Below are positions 18,479-27,005 of a stretch of 64,000 nt of DNA, piece after piece. Source of the stretch: Fimbriimonadales bacterium (GTDB lineage Bacteria; Armatimonadota; Fimbriimonadia; Fimbriimonadales; ATM1); contig DATMAR010000003.1 in the NCBI GenBank assembly GCA_035559795.1, forward strand, positions 62,001 to 126,000, in the 5' to 3' direction. The notes under the pieces are model-generated. The model had not been told where the DNA came from, ran no database searches, and saw only the letters and a program-made list of their open reading frames with translations. A program made the position numbers and the translations under genes. Numbering within the stretch: position 1 is the first letter of the stretch; each line of letters begins with the position of its first letter.

Positions 18479-18976
18479 GTGCCAAGCGTTTTCTGCCGAG
18501 TGCCAGCTTCTTTGTTCGCGCGTAAGACGGGCAGACATGAGAAGGGTTTCAGCGTCGTAGACTGCCTGTTTGCCTTTCTCGTGCTCGGAATAGGTTCTCT
18601 CTCTCTCATGGCTTTAATGAGCACCCTCGGTCGCAGTCACTATATGTCCGACGAGATGTCGAGGGCAGTGCAGATCGCCTCGCGTCAATTGGAGCAACTC
18701 CGGATTGTGAAATACGAGAACCTCGAGCCCGAGAAGTTGTCCTCCTTAGGTTTGATTGACCCTTGGGACGGCTCTGGACCGTTGACGTTCTCGAAACTTC
18801 CCGGCGAAGAAGCGGTGAAATTCTCTGTTTCGCATTCCCTGAAAAAAGGAATCGGTGAAGTAGAGATCAATGACGTGAGCGACACCGTACGCGAGGTCAT
18901 CGTTCGCGTGAAATGGGAAGCGCCCTCAGGAAAGACTCGCTCGGTGGAACTCTCCGCCATCATAGGAAAATACTGA
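18479..18976 (+). CDS. Type IV prepilin-like protein (PilV-type)
   Basis: A prepilin with a basic leader followed by the cleavage site HEKG|FSVVDCLFAFLVLGIGSLSLMALM. The mature part is about 140 residues. Position 5 after the cleavage Gly is Asp, where most pilins have Glu. The start is uncertain: GTG 18479, an internal GTG or TTG would all leave the leader intact, and an ATG close by is out of frame. It is first in a three-gene operon of pilin-like proteins with overlapping stop and start codons, and is expected to be processed by a prepilin peptidase and to act in a pilus or a type II secretion pseudopilus. Confidence 0.75.
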   Translation: MPSVFCRVPASLFARKTGRHEKGFSVVDCLFAFLVLGIGSLSLMALMSTLGRSHYMSDEMSRAVQIASRQLEQLRIVKYENLEPEKLSSLGLIDPWDGSGPLTFSKLPGEEAVKFSVSHSLKKGIGEVEINDVSDTVREVIVRVKWEAPSGKTRSVELSAIIGKY

Positions 18977-19545
18977 TGAAAAAACGAGGTGCAACTTTAA
19001 TAGAACTCATGGTGGGGGTTTCTCTCACTGCGCTTCTCATTCTTTCTGCGCTTACGCTGTTCACGGAAGGTTTGAGTTCGCTCAATCGAACGGACACGCG
19101 TTTGGTTCTAACACAAGATGGCGCACTAACCATGCGAAGAATTACAGAATCTCTTCGCGAAGCGTGTTCCGTAGAAATTTCACCCGATGGACGCACTTTG
19201 TATTACGAACTTCCGTTGCGAAACACGGTGCCCGACCCTTTAACAGGTGAATACGAATTCGTCACTCCCATCGTGAGTGATGGTATCGAAAGGTCATATT
19301 ACGTAAAAGAAGACACGCTATATAGTCAAGTAGGAAGCAGTGCCCCAATACCCTTGATGTCAGGTATTTCGTTGAAAGACCCTGAAAAAGGTTCTTCATA
19401 TAGTTCTCCATATCCTGTATTTAGTTTTACGAGTTTAGGTTCGTTGAAGGGAGTTCGAATTACATTAATCTCCGAACAGAAGACGCCCCGCAGATTGGAA
19501 TATTCGCGTATGTCTTCTGTCGTTGAACTGAGGAACATAAAATGA
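18976..19545 (+). CDS. Type IV prepilin-like protein (PilW-type)
   Basis: A 189-residue prepilin starting at ATG 18976, which shares its A with the TGA of the previous gene. The short leader MKKRG is followed by ATLIELMVGVSLTALLILSALTLF, with the conserved Glu at mature position 5. The rest is a beta-rich pilin body with SLREACSVEISPDG, as in PilW-type minor pilins. Coupling with the flanking genes suggests one minor-pilin complex. Confidence 0.82.
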   Translation: MKKRGATLIELMVGVSLTALLILSALTLFTEGLSSLNRTDTRLVLTQDGALTMRRITESLREACSVEISPDGRTLYYELPLRNTVPDPLTGEYEFVTPIVSDGIERSYYVKEDTLYSQVGSSAPIPLMSGISLKDPEKGSSYSSPYPVFSFTSLGSLKGVRITLISEQKTPRRLEYSRMSSVVELRNIK

Positions 19546-21206
19546 AGGATCGCAAAACAAAACTTTATCGCAATCGAGGAATCACATCCGTAGTCATGCT
19601 TTTGGTTTTAACCGTGCTTCTTTTGGGAGCATTAGCGGTAAGCGGTATCGCGGGTTCAGGAATGTCGCGAGCACGCAGAGAATACTATGCCGCTCAAACA
19701 TTCCAGGCTGCTCAGGCTGGCGTGGATTATCAGCGGCAAGAGTTAATCAATTATCTCGAACAGCACGGGCTGAAACTTTCCTATCAAGAAAGAAAATTGG
19801 AGGACTTGCCCATCACGCTTCCCGAAGGTGTTACGGGAAAAATCACCGTGATGCCTTTCGAAGGAGACCGCGCTTGGATAACTTGTGAAGCGCAACTCAA
19901 AGGTGTCTCGAGGAGCGTGCGTGTTCTCGTCAAAGCCCGAGACGTCAGCATTTGGAACAACGCAATTTTCGCCGGAAGCGGAGCGAGTGGACAAGCTATC
20001 AATGGAAATGTGGATATTCGCGGCTCCGTTCATTTGTTGGGAAACGGCGAAGCGTTCAGCGATTTGAACGGAAACGGCAAGCGCGACGATGCTGAGCCTT
20101 TTGAAGACAAAAACGGTAATGGAATGTGGGATGCTGGTGAAAATTTCACCGATTCTAACGGGGATGGCGTGTGGAATCCAGCAGAGCCTTACAACGACTC
20201 GAACTGGAACGGGAAATACGACCCCCCCATGACCGTTACGGAATTGAATTCGTCGTTTTCCGGGACTGCGTATATCGGGAACAATTACAACGGCGCTCCT
20301 GCCGATTTGATCTCCAAAATCCCCCCCATTCCTGAAGTGGATGGCAAGAAGTCCCTTTCCACGGAAGTACGCGTGAAACACGGTCAAATTAAGATACAAG
20401 GGTCTGCGACCGTAGGCACACAATACAACTACAACGGTGCGAAGGGACCTGTGGACGGGACGTATGTCAGTGATGGATGGACAGGTAGTCCCGGAGCCGG
20501 AGGCGTTTATTCGGATAACGGCACTGGTGAGCAGTATGACTTGGGTGACAAAGTGGAATTTCCTCTCATAGACGGAATCGGCGCAGAGCCTTATTACGAT
20601 GCTGTTACGGGGACTACGTATTCGACATTCAAAGATTACTTAGACGATAACAGCATGACCGTAAATTTATCGTCGTTCAGCACGAGCATGAGTGCATTCA
20701 CTTATGGTCCTGATGCTCAAGGGAATTATCTCTCATGGGATCCCAGCACGAACACGCTCACCATCAAAGGGATTATCAAAATCAATGGTAATTTCACACT
20801 CGGACAGAAAAAACAAACCATTAACTTCGATGGGAACGGAACGTTTTACAGCACGGGAACGATTGACATTCACGCAAATCTTCTGCCGAAGAGCGGGAAA
20901 CTATTCCCCACCGGTGCGGTCATTGGACTCGTTGCTTTGAAAGATATTAATCTTGCAACGGGTTCAGGAGATTCTCAACTCATGATGATGGGCGCATTTT
21001 ATGCGCAAGGTACGATTCGTAGCGCGAAACAAAATCAAATCGCCGGAACTTTCGTCGCGAACTATTACGACATGGGAACGAACGTACCGAACATTTATCA
21101 AGTACCTAAGTTAAAAGATCACCTACCGCCAGGAATGCCGGGTGGAGAAATCTATGTCACCGTGAAACAACTCACTTGGCGGGATAGAGTTCCGAAAGAC
21201 GGCTAA
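19542..21206 (+). CDS. PilX-like pilus assembly protein with calcium-type repeats
   Basis: A 554-residue protein overlapping the previous stop by four bases. Residues 13-40 form the N-terminal membrane helix (GITSVVMLLVLTVLLLGALAV), without a classical Glu5 cleavage motif but typical of PilX-type proteins. Residues 174-228 hold four 15-residue repeats of the type D-x-NGNG-x-x-D (for example DLNGNGKRDD, DKNGNGMWD, DSNGDGVWN), like dockerin or thrombospondin type 3 calcium loops. The remainder is beta-rich and ends with LTWRDRVPKDG. It is probably a surface-exposed minor pilus component. Transcription ends at the terminator 30 bases downstream. Confidence 0.75.
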   Translation: MKDRKTKLYRNRGITSVVMLLVLTVLLLGALAVSGIAGSGMSRARREYYAAQTFQAAQAGVDYQRQELINYLEQHGLKLSYQERKLEDLPITLPEGVTGKITVMPFEGDRAWITCEAQLKGVSRSVRVLVKARDVSIWNNAIFAGSGASGQAINGNVDIRGSVHLLGNGEAFSDLNGNGKRDDAEPFEDKNGNGMWDAGENFTDSNGDGVWNPAEPYNDSNWNGKYDPPMTVTELNSSFSGTAYIGNNYNGAPADLISKIPPIPEVDGKKSLSTEVRVKHGQIKIQGSATVGTQYNYNGAKGPVDGTYVSDGWTGSPGAGGVYSDNGTGEQYDLGDKVEFPLIDGIGAEPYYDAVTGTTYSTFKDYLDDNSMTVNLSSFSTSMSAFTYGPDAQGNYLSWDPSTNTLTIKGIIKINGNFTLGQKKQTINFDGNGTFYSTGTIDIHANLLPKSGKLFPTGAVIGLVALKDINLATGSGDSQLMMMGAFYAQGTIRSAKQNQIAGTFVANYYDMGTNVPNIYQVPKLKDHLPPGMPGGEIYVTVKQLTWRDRVPKDG

Positions 21207-21234
21207 AGCCCATAAAATAACTTCGTTATCGCTA

Positions 21235-21266
21235 TAGTGCTGGTTTTCTAACCAGCACTATTTTTT
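21235..21266 (+). terminator. Rho-independent terminator of the prepilin operon
   Basis: A perfect 11-base-pair stem (TAGTGCTGGTT with AACCAGCACTA) around the loop TTCT is followed directly by six T. Confidence 0.93.
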
Positions 21267-21322
21267 CATATTCTGATGACTATAACCACATTTAACAGTA
21301 ACGGCGGCATGTGTAACAATCT

Positions 21323-22054
21323 TCAATGCAATTGTGATTCGCCTTCGAGTTTCGTACTCGCTTCTCCCTCGTAATGGCATATAAACGCTCTTCGAAAACG
21401 GTCCGAAGTTTTATTCGGCAAACTTCCGTGCAGAGTAAGCCCTGAAAAAAACAAAACATCGCCAGGTTCTAAAATCACAGGGACGAAGCGAATGCCTTCT
21501 GGAACGTAACTACCCTCTGCTGTAAAAGAGAGGTCTGTATCCGCTTCGACGCGTGGTAGTAATCCTAATTTATGCGAACCAGGTGCCATCAACATCGTGC
21601 CGTTTTCTTCATCTGCAGGATCGAGAGCGACCCATGCAGCTGCTAATGGTGTCGTTCGAAGATAGAGATTATCCTGATGAAAAGATTGACCTCGCGCACC
21701 TGGCGGTTTGAAATATAACATCGTTTGTGTCAGCACTGCTTTTTGACCCAAAAACGCGCTAATCGGAGTTGTCAAACGAGAATCGAGCATCCATTCTTTC
21801 GTTTTGTCATCGTAATAGTGCATTTGAATGAGACGGGGATACTGCTGAAGAGGGTCGTATGCATCGGTTTGTGTTTTTCTCGGTACTCCTGCAAAATCTC
21901 CCGGATGGGCTCCTTGCTGATTTATTTTCATATAGTGTTCGATCATTTCCAAAATCTCATCGGTCGAAAACAATCCGCGAATCACGAGATAACCGTTTTC
22001 ATGATAACTTTTTAATTCGCTTTCCGATAGATTCACACTGCGAACATCTCTCAT
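21323..22054 (-). CDS. Phytanoyl-CoA dioxygenase (PhyH) family protein
   Basis: A 243-residue Fe(II)/2-oxoglutarate-dependent oxygenase. The iron ligands are visible: His and Asp in FHQDNLYL and the distal His in FSGLTLHGSLPN, followed by the RRAFICHY stretch with the Arg that binds 2-oxoglutarate. ATG 22054 is chosen because AGGAGG lies eight bases before it; the longer frame would run into the previous gene. The substrate is unknown. It lies 17 bases downstream of the M42 peptidase gene and is probably co-transcribed. Confidence 0.85.
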   Translation of the reverse strand: MRDVRSVNLSESELKSYHENGYLVIRGLFSTDEILEMIEHYMKINQQGAHPGDFAGVPRKTQTDAYDPLQQYPRLIQMHYYDDKTKEWMLDSRLTTPISAFLGQKAVLTQTMLYFKPPGARGQSFHQDNLYLRTTPLAAAWVALDPADEENGTMLMAPGSHKLGLLPRVEADTDLSFTAEGSYVPEGIRFVPVILEPGDVLFFSGLTLHGSLPNKTSDRFRRAFICHYEGEASTKLEGESQLH

Positions 22055-22071
22055 TCGTAAGCCTCCTGGTT

Positions 22072-23130
22072 TTAATAGCGATAATTTCCTCGATGTGCAT
22101 CCTCGATGTATCGCGTGAGAAGCTGCACGCAAGCGTCCACATCGTCCGAATGCACCGTCTCGTTTACAGTATGGACATAACGCGTCGGAATGGAAAGAGT
22201 AAACGAAGGAATCCCTCCGTGCAATCTTTGGATACCTCCTGCATCGGTTCCTCCACGAGGAAGAATTTCGATTTGATGCTTGATTTCGTACTTTTCTGCA
22301 AGAGAGCGAAAATGTTCCACCATTTTAGGATGACAAATTAGAGAACTGTCCATGATTTTAATCGCAGCGCCTGCTCCTAAACGAGTGACCGTTTCTTGTT
22401 CCGGTATTCCCGGTATATCGTTTGCGAGTGTAATATCTATTGCTACAGCGATATCGGGCTTGATGCTCCATCCGCTCGCGCTCGCGCCGCGAAGCCCCAC
22501 CTCTTCCTGTACCGTCGCCACCGCAAACACATCTACTTGATGTTTTTTGACCGCTTTTAGGGCTTCAATCATCACATAGATCGCAACGCGGTCATCCATG
22601 CTTTTACAAGTAAGCAACTTGCCCATTTGCATCAATGTTCGATTCATTGTGACCATATCGCCTAAACGCACCGTCGCTTTCGCTTCGTCTGCGCTCATCC
22701 CGATGTCTACTACGAAATTTTCCATCTCGGGAGGTTTTTTTTGTTCCTCTGGCGTTTGCATATGAACCGGTTTCGTCGAATAAAACAAAACGCCGTTGAG
22801 CATCCCGTTTCTCGTATGGACAAAAACCCTTTGGCTAAACATTTGTCGTGGGTCCCATCCTCCGAGTGGCTGCACGCGTAAAAAACCCTTATCGTCTATA
22901 TGTTTTACGATGAATCCAATTTCATCCATATGCGCGGCTATCATCAGACGCTTCGGTTTGCCGCTGCGAGGCTTCACGGTCGCTTTCTTTTTGCAGATGA
23001 GATTGCCCATCACATCCACTTCGAATTGACAAATCCCTTTGAGTTCGTTTTTTACGATATCTCGAATAGCATCCTCTTGACCGGAGACTCCAGCAGCCTC
23101 CGTAAGCGTTTTCAGGAGTTCGATATTCAT
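22072..23130 (-). CDS. M42 family metallopeptidase
   Basis: A 352-residue dinuclear zinc aminopeptidase (glutamyl aminopeptidase/FrvX group), a cytoplasmic tetrahedral enzyme trimming peptides. Landmarks in order: GVSGQEDAIRDIV, metal ligands in AAHMDEIGFIV (His67, Asp69), the central Asp in KSMDDRVA, the catalytic and ligand Glu pair in VQEEVGLRG, and AIDITLANDIPG. Near the C-terminus are RGGTDAGGIQ and the last His in PTRYVHTVNE. Length is normal for M42. It is first in a two-gene unit with the PhyH gene. Confidence 0.92.
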   Translation of the reverse strand: MNIELLKTLTEAAGVSGQEDAIRDIVKNELKGICQFEVDVMGNLICKKKATVKPRSGKPKRLMIAAHMDEIGFIVKHIDDKGFLRVQPLGGWDPRQMFSQRVFVHTRNGMLNGVLFYSTKPVHMQTPEEQKKPPEMENFVVDIGMSADEAKATVRLGDMVTMNRTLMQMGKLLTCKSMDDRVAIYVMIEALKAVKKHQVDVFAVATVQEEVGLRGASASGWSIKPDIAVAIDITLANDIPGIPEQETVTRLGAGAAIKIMDSSLICHPKMVEHFRSLAEKYEIKHQIEILPRGGTDAGGIQRLHGGIPSFTLSIPTRYVHTVNETVHSDDVDACVQLLTRYIEDAHRGNYRY

Positions 23131-23297
23131 AGTTTCTTTTTACCTTTATTCGGAAAACTCTTTGCTCTCTTTCGCGAAGTCCTTCTGCACTTTTTCTCAG
23201 TATACGAGTTCCCGAGCAAGAACTTCGAGGAAGAAAAAAATCATAATAATGCAAGCCGCAGGATTAACCCTGCAATGGGAAAGCATAATTAAATTCG

Positions 23298-24464
23298 ATG
23301 CCGTTACTTTCCCGAAAAAGGATGCTCCGCAAACCGCTGGCTGCATGGGTTTTTTATTCGAGAAATCCGGGAAAATCCGTGCCGATTATTCTTGCGATAC
23401 TTCTCGCAATTACTCTGATTGCGGGTGTCGTCGCCGTAATGAACTCCGTCCCACTTTCCATTCGAAAAATTTACGGACACGGACGTTTCTTTACTGGAGC
23501 GACCTCACGAGGGGATATGCGTTTCTTCCCGGAACTTTTGACACATTTCGAAAAATCCCCAGTGCCTATCGAAAGAAAAGTCGTATGCCAAACAGCGACA
23601 TTCGAAATCAAAAGCCTCGTCGGTCCTTGGCCATTTCTGGTTTACGGATTGAAATCGAAAGACGTGGAGTACGTTACTAAGAAATTAGGACTTCGTGTTT
23701 TAGAAGGTCGACTGCCTCGTCCCGGAGAGCCGGAAGCGGCAATCACTCTCCCCGTTGCACGCAATCTCCGACTTTCGATTGGGGATGTTCTCCTCGCTCC
23801 TGATCGAGAGAAACGTTATTCACCGCAACCTGTTCGAGTCGTCGGCATTTGGAATAGCGAGGAGTGGTTCGCTATAACGTCCTACGAATATCTTTTTCAC
23901 AATCATTTTCCGCCATTGGATGCTCTGCTCGTATTTGCAAAAGACGGAAACATGCAGCGGCAACTGGATGTTTGGGCGGAAAAGAGCCTGTTGGGAAAAC
24001 ACGCTCGAGCATACACTTATATTCAACTCGAAAAAGAAACGAGGCAGACTTTTGCGACACTTTTTGCGATTCTCAATCTCGTAATCGGGATGCTCGTGAT
24101 TCTCGTTACGTTGATGATGAGCATGTTGATTCAAATTTTTCTTTCCCAGCGTTCCACCGAGTTCGGCTTGTTGCAAGCCATCGGGTTTACGAAAAAGCAA
24201 TTGATGCGCAGGGTGCTTGCAGAATCTTTTTGGATTACCATTGTCGGTTGGATTTCCGGGGCGATTTTTGCGCTTCTCATTTTTCTAACCGTAAAGAATA
24301 TCTATTTCGAACCACGAGGGTATTATCTCAATCCTTTCGACGTTCCCGCGTTTCTTTACACGGCTCCCATCCCCTTGGCGATATTTTTAGCGTCTTTCTT
24401 TACCGTTTGGAATTGGTTTCGTCGTTTCGATCCGATAACCATCATCGAACGGAGGATTGCATGA
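23298..24464 (+). CDS. ABC transporter permease (FtsX/MacB-like)
   Basis: A 388-residue permease. One N-terminal transmembrane helix (about 28-50) is followed by an extracytoplasmic MacB-type domain of about 200 residues and three C-terminal helices (about 262-290, 312-332 and 352-374), the FtsX layout. RSTEFGLLQAIGFTKKQLMRRVLAE is the coupling segment of this family. Its stop overlaps the ATG of the ATPase gene by four bases. No Shine-Dalgarno is evident; CATAAT lies eight bases before the ATG and may mark a leaderless start. Substrate is unknown; lipoprotein, lipid or peptide export is typical. Confidence 0.87.
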   Translation: MPLLSRKRMLRKPLAAWVFYSRNPGKSVPIILAILLAITLIAGVVAVMNSVPLSIRKIYGHGRFFTGATSRGDMRFFPELLTHFEKSPVPIERKVVCQTATFEIKSLVGPWPFLVYGLKSKDVEYVTKKLGLRVLEGRLPRPGEPEAAITLPVARNLRLSIGDVLLAPDREKRYSPQPVRVVGIWNSEEWFAITSYEYLFHNHFPPLDALLVFAKDGNMQRQLDVWAEKSLLGKHARAYTYIQLEKETRQTFATLFAILNLVIGMLVILVTLMMSMLIQIFLSQRSTEFGLLQAIGFTKKQLMRRVLAESFWITIVGWISGAIFALLIFLTVKNIYFEPRGYYLNPFDVPAFLYTAPIPLAIFLASFFTVWNWFRRFDPITIIERRIA

Positions 24465-25108
24465 TCCTCGTGCGCGATGCGTCTTTGGTTTATAAAGATC
24501 GTGGAACCGAAATTTACGCATGCCGCAATCTCAATTTGCATATTCGCGACAAAGAATTCATCGGAATATTAGGACCCAGCGGCAGTGGAAAATCGTCGTT
24601 GCTTTATTTGCTGAGCGGTCTTAAAGATCCGACTCTCGGAGAGGTACTTTTTCGAGGAATTCCATATCGAGAATATCGCGAAACAGAACGAGCGCGAATT
24701 CGGCTAAAAGAATTCGGATTTCTTTTCCAGTTACCCTATCTGATTGGTTATCTTACGGCATTAGAGAATGTAGTTCTCGTTAATCCGTCCTTACCGAATG
24801 CACGAACACACGCCGAACATCTTTTAGAGCAACTGTGTTTGAAGGAAAAAATGCACAGATTGCCGAACGAATTATCGGTGGGGGAAAGACAACGCGTTTG
24901 TGTTGCAAGGGCGTTGTATTCGTCTCCCGATGTGATATTCGCGGACGAGCCCACTGCATCGTTGGATTCTATAACGGCACGACAAGTCATGCAGATTCTG
25001 GCGAAAAAACGACAAGGAACTTTGATTGTCGCGACCCACGACTCGGGGATACTCAGTTCGGCGGACCGCGTCTTTCGGATGCAAGACGGGAGGTTGATAG
25101 AAAACTGA
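24461..25108 (+). CDS. ABC transporter ATPase (LolD/MacB-like)
   Basis: A 215-residue ATPase partnering the permease through a four-base ATGA overlap. Walker A GPSGSGKS is at residues 38-45, the Q loop is FGFLFQLPYLIG, the signature is LSVGERQRVCVARAL, Walker B is VIFADEPTASLD and the switch His is in VATHDSGIL. In the signature, Val replaces the usual first Gly of LSGG, a mild deviation. Length and sequence match the LolD/MacB/FtsE group. Confidence 0.93.
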   Translation: MILVRDASLVYKDRGTEIYACRNLNLHIRDKEFIGILGPSGSGKSSLLYLLSGLKDPTLGEVLFRGIPYREYRETERARIRLKEFGFLFQLPYLIGYLTALENVVLVNPSLPNARTHAEHLLEQLCLKEKMHRLPNELSVGERQRVCVARALYSSPDVIFADEPTASLDSITARQVMQILAKKRQGTLIVATHDSGILSSADRVFRMQDGRLIEN

Positions 25109-25168
25109 TTTCAAAAGAATGATTTCAAGGCAATGCGCATCCCCCCTTTCTAAGGAGGACATATGAGA

Positions 25169-26959
25169 CTATTCTTTACGCGGTCTTAACATGAGCCCGA
25201 GTTCTTCCCATTGTTCGGGTTCGATGGTATCGGGAGCGCGCATCATCGGGTCGTATCCCGCGGCGATTTTCGGAAAGGCGATGACTTCGCGTATATTTTC
25301 CTCGCCCAATAGAAGCATCACGAGCCTGTCTATCCCGGGTGCGATTCCGCCATGAGGGGGGGCACCGAAACGGAACGCATCCAACATATGCCCGAAACGT
25401 TTTCGCTGTCGCTCCTCGTCGATTCCCAGCAACCGAAAGACGCGTGCTTGGATGTCGGAACGATGAATACGAATACTTCCGCTTGCCCATTCCACTCCGT
25501 TGCAAACGATATCGTAACAATCCGCTCGAACTTTTCCAGGATTCGTTTCGAGAAATTCCAAATCTTCCGTTTTAGGTGCTGTGAAAGGATGATGGCTGGG
25601 TTGCCAAGACTTCGTCTCTTCATCCCAAACGACGAGCGGAAAATCTAAAATCCAGCAAAACAGCAATTTTCTTTTGTCTCGCAATCCGCATCGTTCGCCG
25701 ATTTCTACACGCAGTCTCGCTAACGATTCACATACGATTTCCGGCTTATCCGCTACGAACAGCAAAAGATCTCCTTCGTTTCCTTTAGAAAGTTCGAAGA
25801 TTTTTTCTAATTGAGGTTGTGTGAAATATTTTGCGATTCCCTTCTTCTCTCCGGACTCGTAAGTGAAAGGCAGATTGGCTAAACCCTTCGCTCCGAAGTT
25901 CTTCGCGAAGGTTTCGAGTTCGGAAACTTGGCTCCTCGAAAGCCGAGCCCCCCCTGGATAGCAAACTCCTTTCACGATTCCACCCGATTCCACTACTGAG
26001 CGGAACACATTGAATTCACTTTCTTTTGCAATCTCGCTGATATCGAAAAGTTCCAAAGCGAAGCGTAAATCCGGTTTATCCGTTCCGAAACGCCGCATGG
26101 ATTCATCGTAGGTCAAACGAGGAAAAGCACCGACAGGCTCTAAATCCAACCCGAATTTTTCGATGACTCGATTGCAAACCGTTCGCGTAACCCCTTCTGC
26201 AATTTGCAAAACGTCCTCTTGCTCGACGAAACTCATCTCTAAATCCAGTTGTGTGAATTCCGGTTGTCTGTCTGCGCGCTGTGCTTCATCGCGGAAGCAT
26301 TTCGCGATTTGGTAATAGCGTTCGATGCCAGCGACCATGAGGAGTTGTTTATATTGTTGAGGGCTTTGCGGCAAAGCATAAAATTTTCCTGGCTCTAAAC
26401 GATAAGGCACGAGATAATCGCGCGCCCCCTCCGGCGTGCTTTTCGTAAAAATCGGCGTTTCTATTTCTATAAATCCTCGTTCGTCGAGATACTCGCGAAT
26501 GAGGCGAACGCATTCGGCGCGCACGACGAGATTGCGAAGCATCGTCGGTCTGCGGAGGTCGAGGTAGCGATACTTGATTCGCAACTCCTCGCTCACTTTT
26601 TTCATTTGCTCCTCGTCCGAAATCGGAAAAGGAAGCACATCGCACTCGTTCAGAACTTCGTAATCTTCGACAATGACTTCGATTTCGCCCGTGGGGATTT
26701 TCGGATTCACAGTTTCCGGACTTCGAGGAACGACTTTTCCGGTGACGCTGAGACAAAACTCGTTGCGCAATTCTCGGAGGTTCGGAAAACGAGAGACGTC
26801 GAAGTTCAACTGGCAGATGCCGCTACGGTCGCGCAAGTCTACGAAAAACAAACCTCCCAAATCTCGCACGCGATGACACCAGCCATTCAGCGTGATTGTT
26901 TTTCCTACATCGGATTTGCGTAATTCTCCGCAAAAGTGCGTCCGCTTCTTGAATCGCAT
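25169..26959 (-). CDS. aspS: Aspartyl-tRNA synthetase, bacterial type
   Basis: It charges tRNA-Asp in the cytoplasm. The roughly 596-residue enzyme has the N-terminal OB fold (LNGWCHRVRDLGGLFFVDLRD), class II motif 1 region, motif 2 (RYYQIAKCFRDEAQRADRQPEF area), the bacterial GAD insertion in the middle and motif 3 GIAPGIDRLVMLLLGEENIREVI at the end. ATG 26959 is chosen: TATACT at 26976-26971 precedes it by 11 bases, and a TTG further upstream would overlap that box. No Shine-Dalgarno is present, so a leaderless mRNA is likely. Whether it is discriminating or also makes Asp-tRNA-Asn cannot be told here. Confidence 0.96.
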   Translation of the reverse strand: MRFKKRTHFCGELRKSDVGKTITLNGWCHRVRDLGGLFFVDLRDRSGICQLNFDVSRFPNLRELRNEFCLSVTGKVVPRSPETVNPKIPTGEIEVIVEDYEVLNECDVLPFPISDEEQMKKVSEELRIKYRYLDLRRPTMLRNLVVRAECVRLIREYLDERGFIEIETPIFTKSTPEGARDYLVPYRLEPGKFYALPQSPQQYKQLLMVAGIERYYQIAKCFRDEAQRADRQPEFTQLDLEMSFVEQEDVLQIAEGVTRTVCNRVIEKFGLDLEPVGAFPRLTYDESMRRFGTDKPDLRFALELFDISEIAKESEFNVFRSVVESGGIVKGVCYPGGARLSRSQVSELETFAKNFGAKGLANLPFTYESGEKKGIAKYFTQPQLEKIFELSKGNEGDLLLFVADKPEIVCESLARLRVEIGERCGLRDKRKLLFCWILDFPLVVWDEETKSWQPSHHPFTAPKTEDLEFLETNPGKVRADCYDIVCNGVEWASGSIRIHRSDIQARVFRLLGIDEERQRKRFGHMLDAFRFGAPPHGGIAPGIDRLVMLLLGEENIREVIAFPKIAAGYDPMMRAPDTIEPEQWEELGLMLRPRKE

Positions 26960-26970
26960 TTGAGTCTTCA

Positions 26971-26976
26971 AGTATA
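26971..26976 (-). promoter_or_regulatory. -10 box of aspS (leaderless start)
   Basis: TATACT on the minus strand ends 11 bases before ATG 26959. No -35 consensus is seen at the expected distance. Confidence 0.5.
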
Positions 26977-27005
26977 GCCTTTACGAGTTTGGGTAACTTG
27001 ACTTT

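Noticed and set aside
23864-24460. Upstream extension of the ABC ATPase frame
   Set aside because: It lies inside the permease in another frame. ATG 24461 with an ATGA overlap and the normal ATPase N-terminus is preferred.
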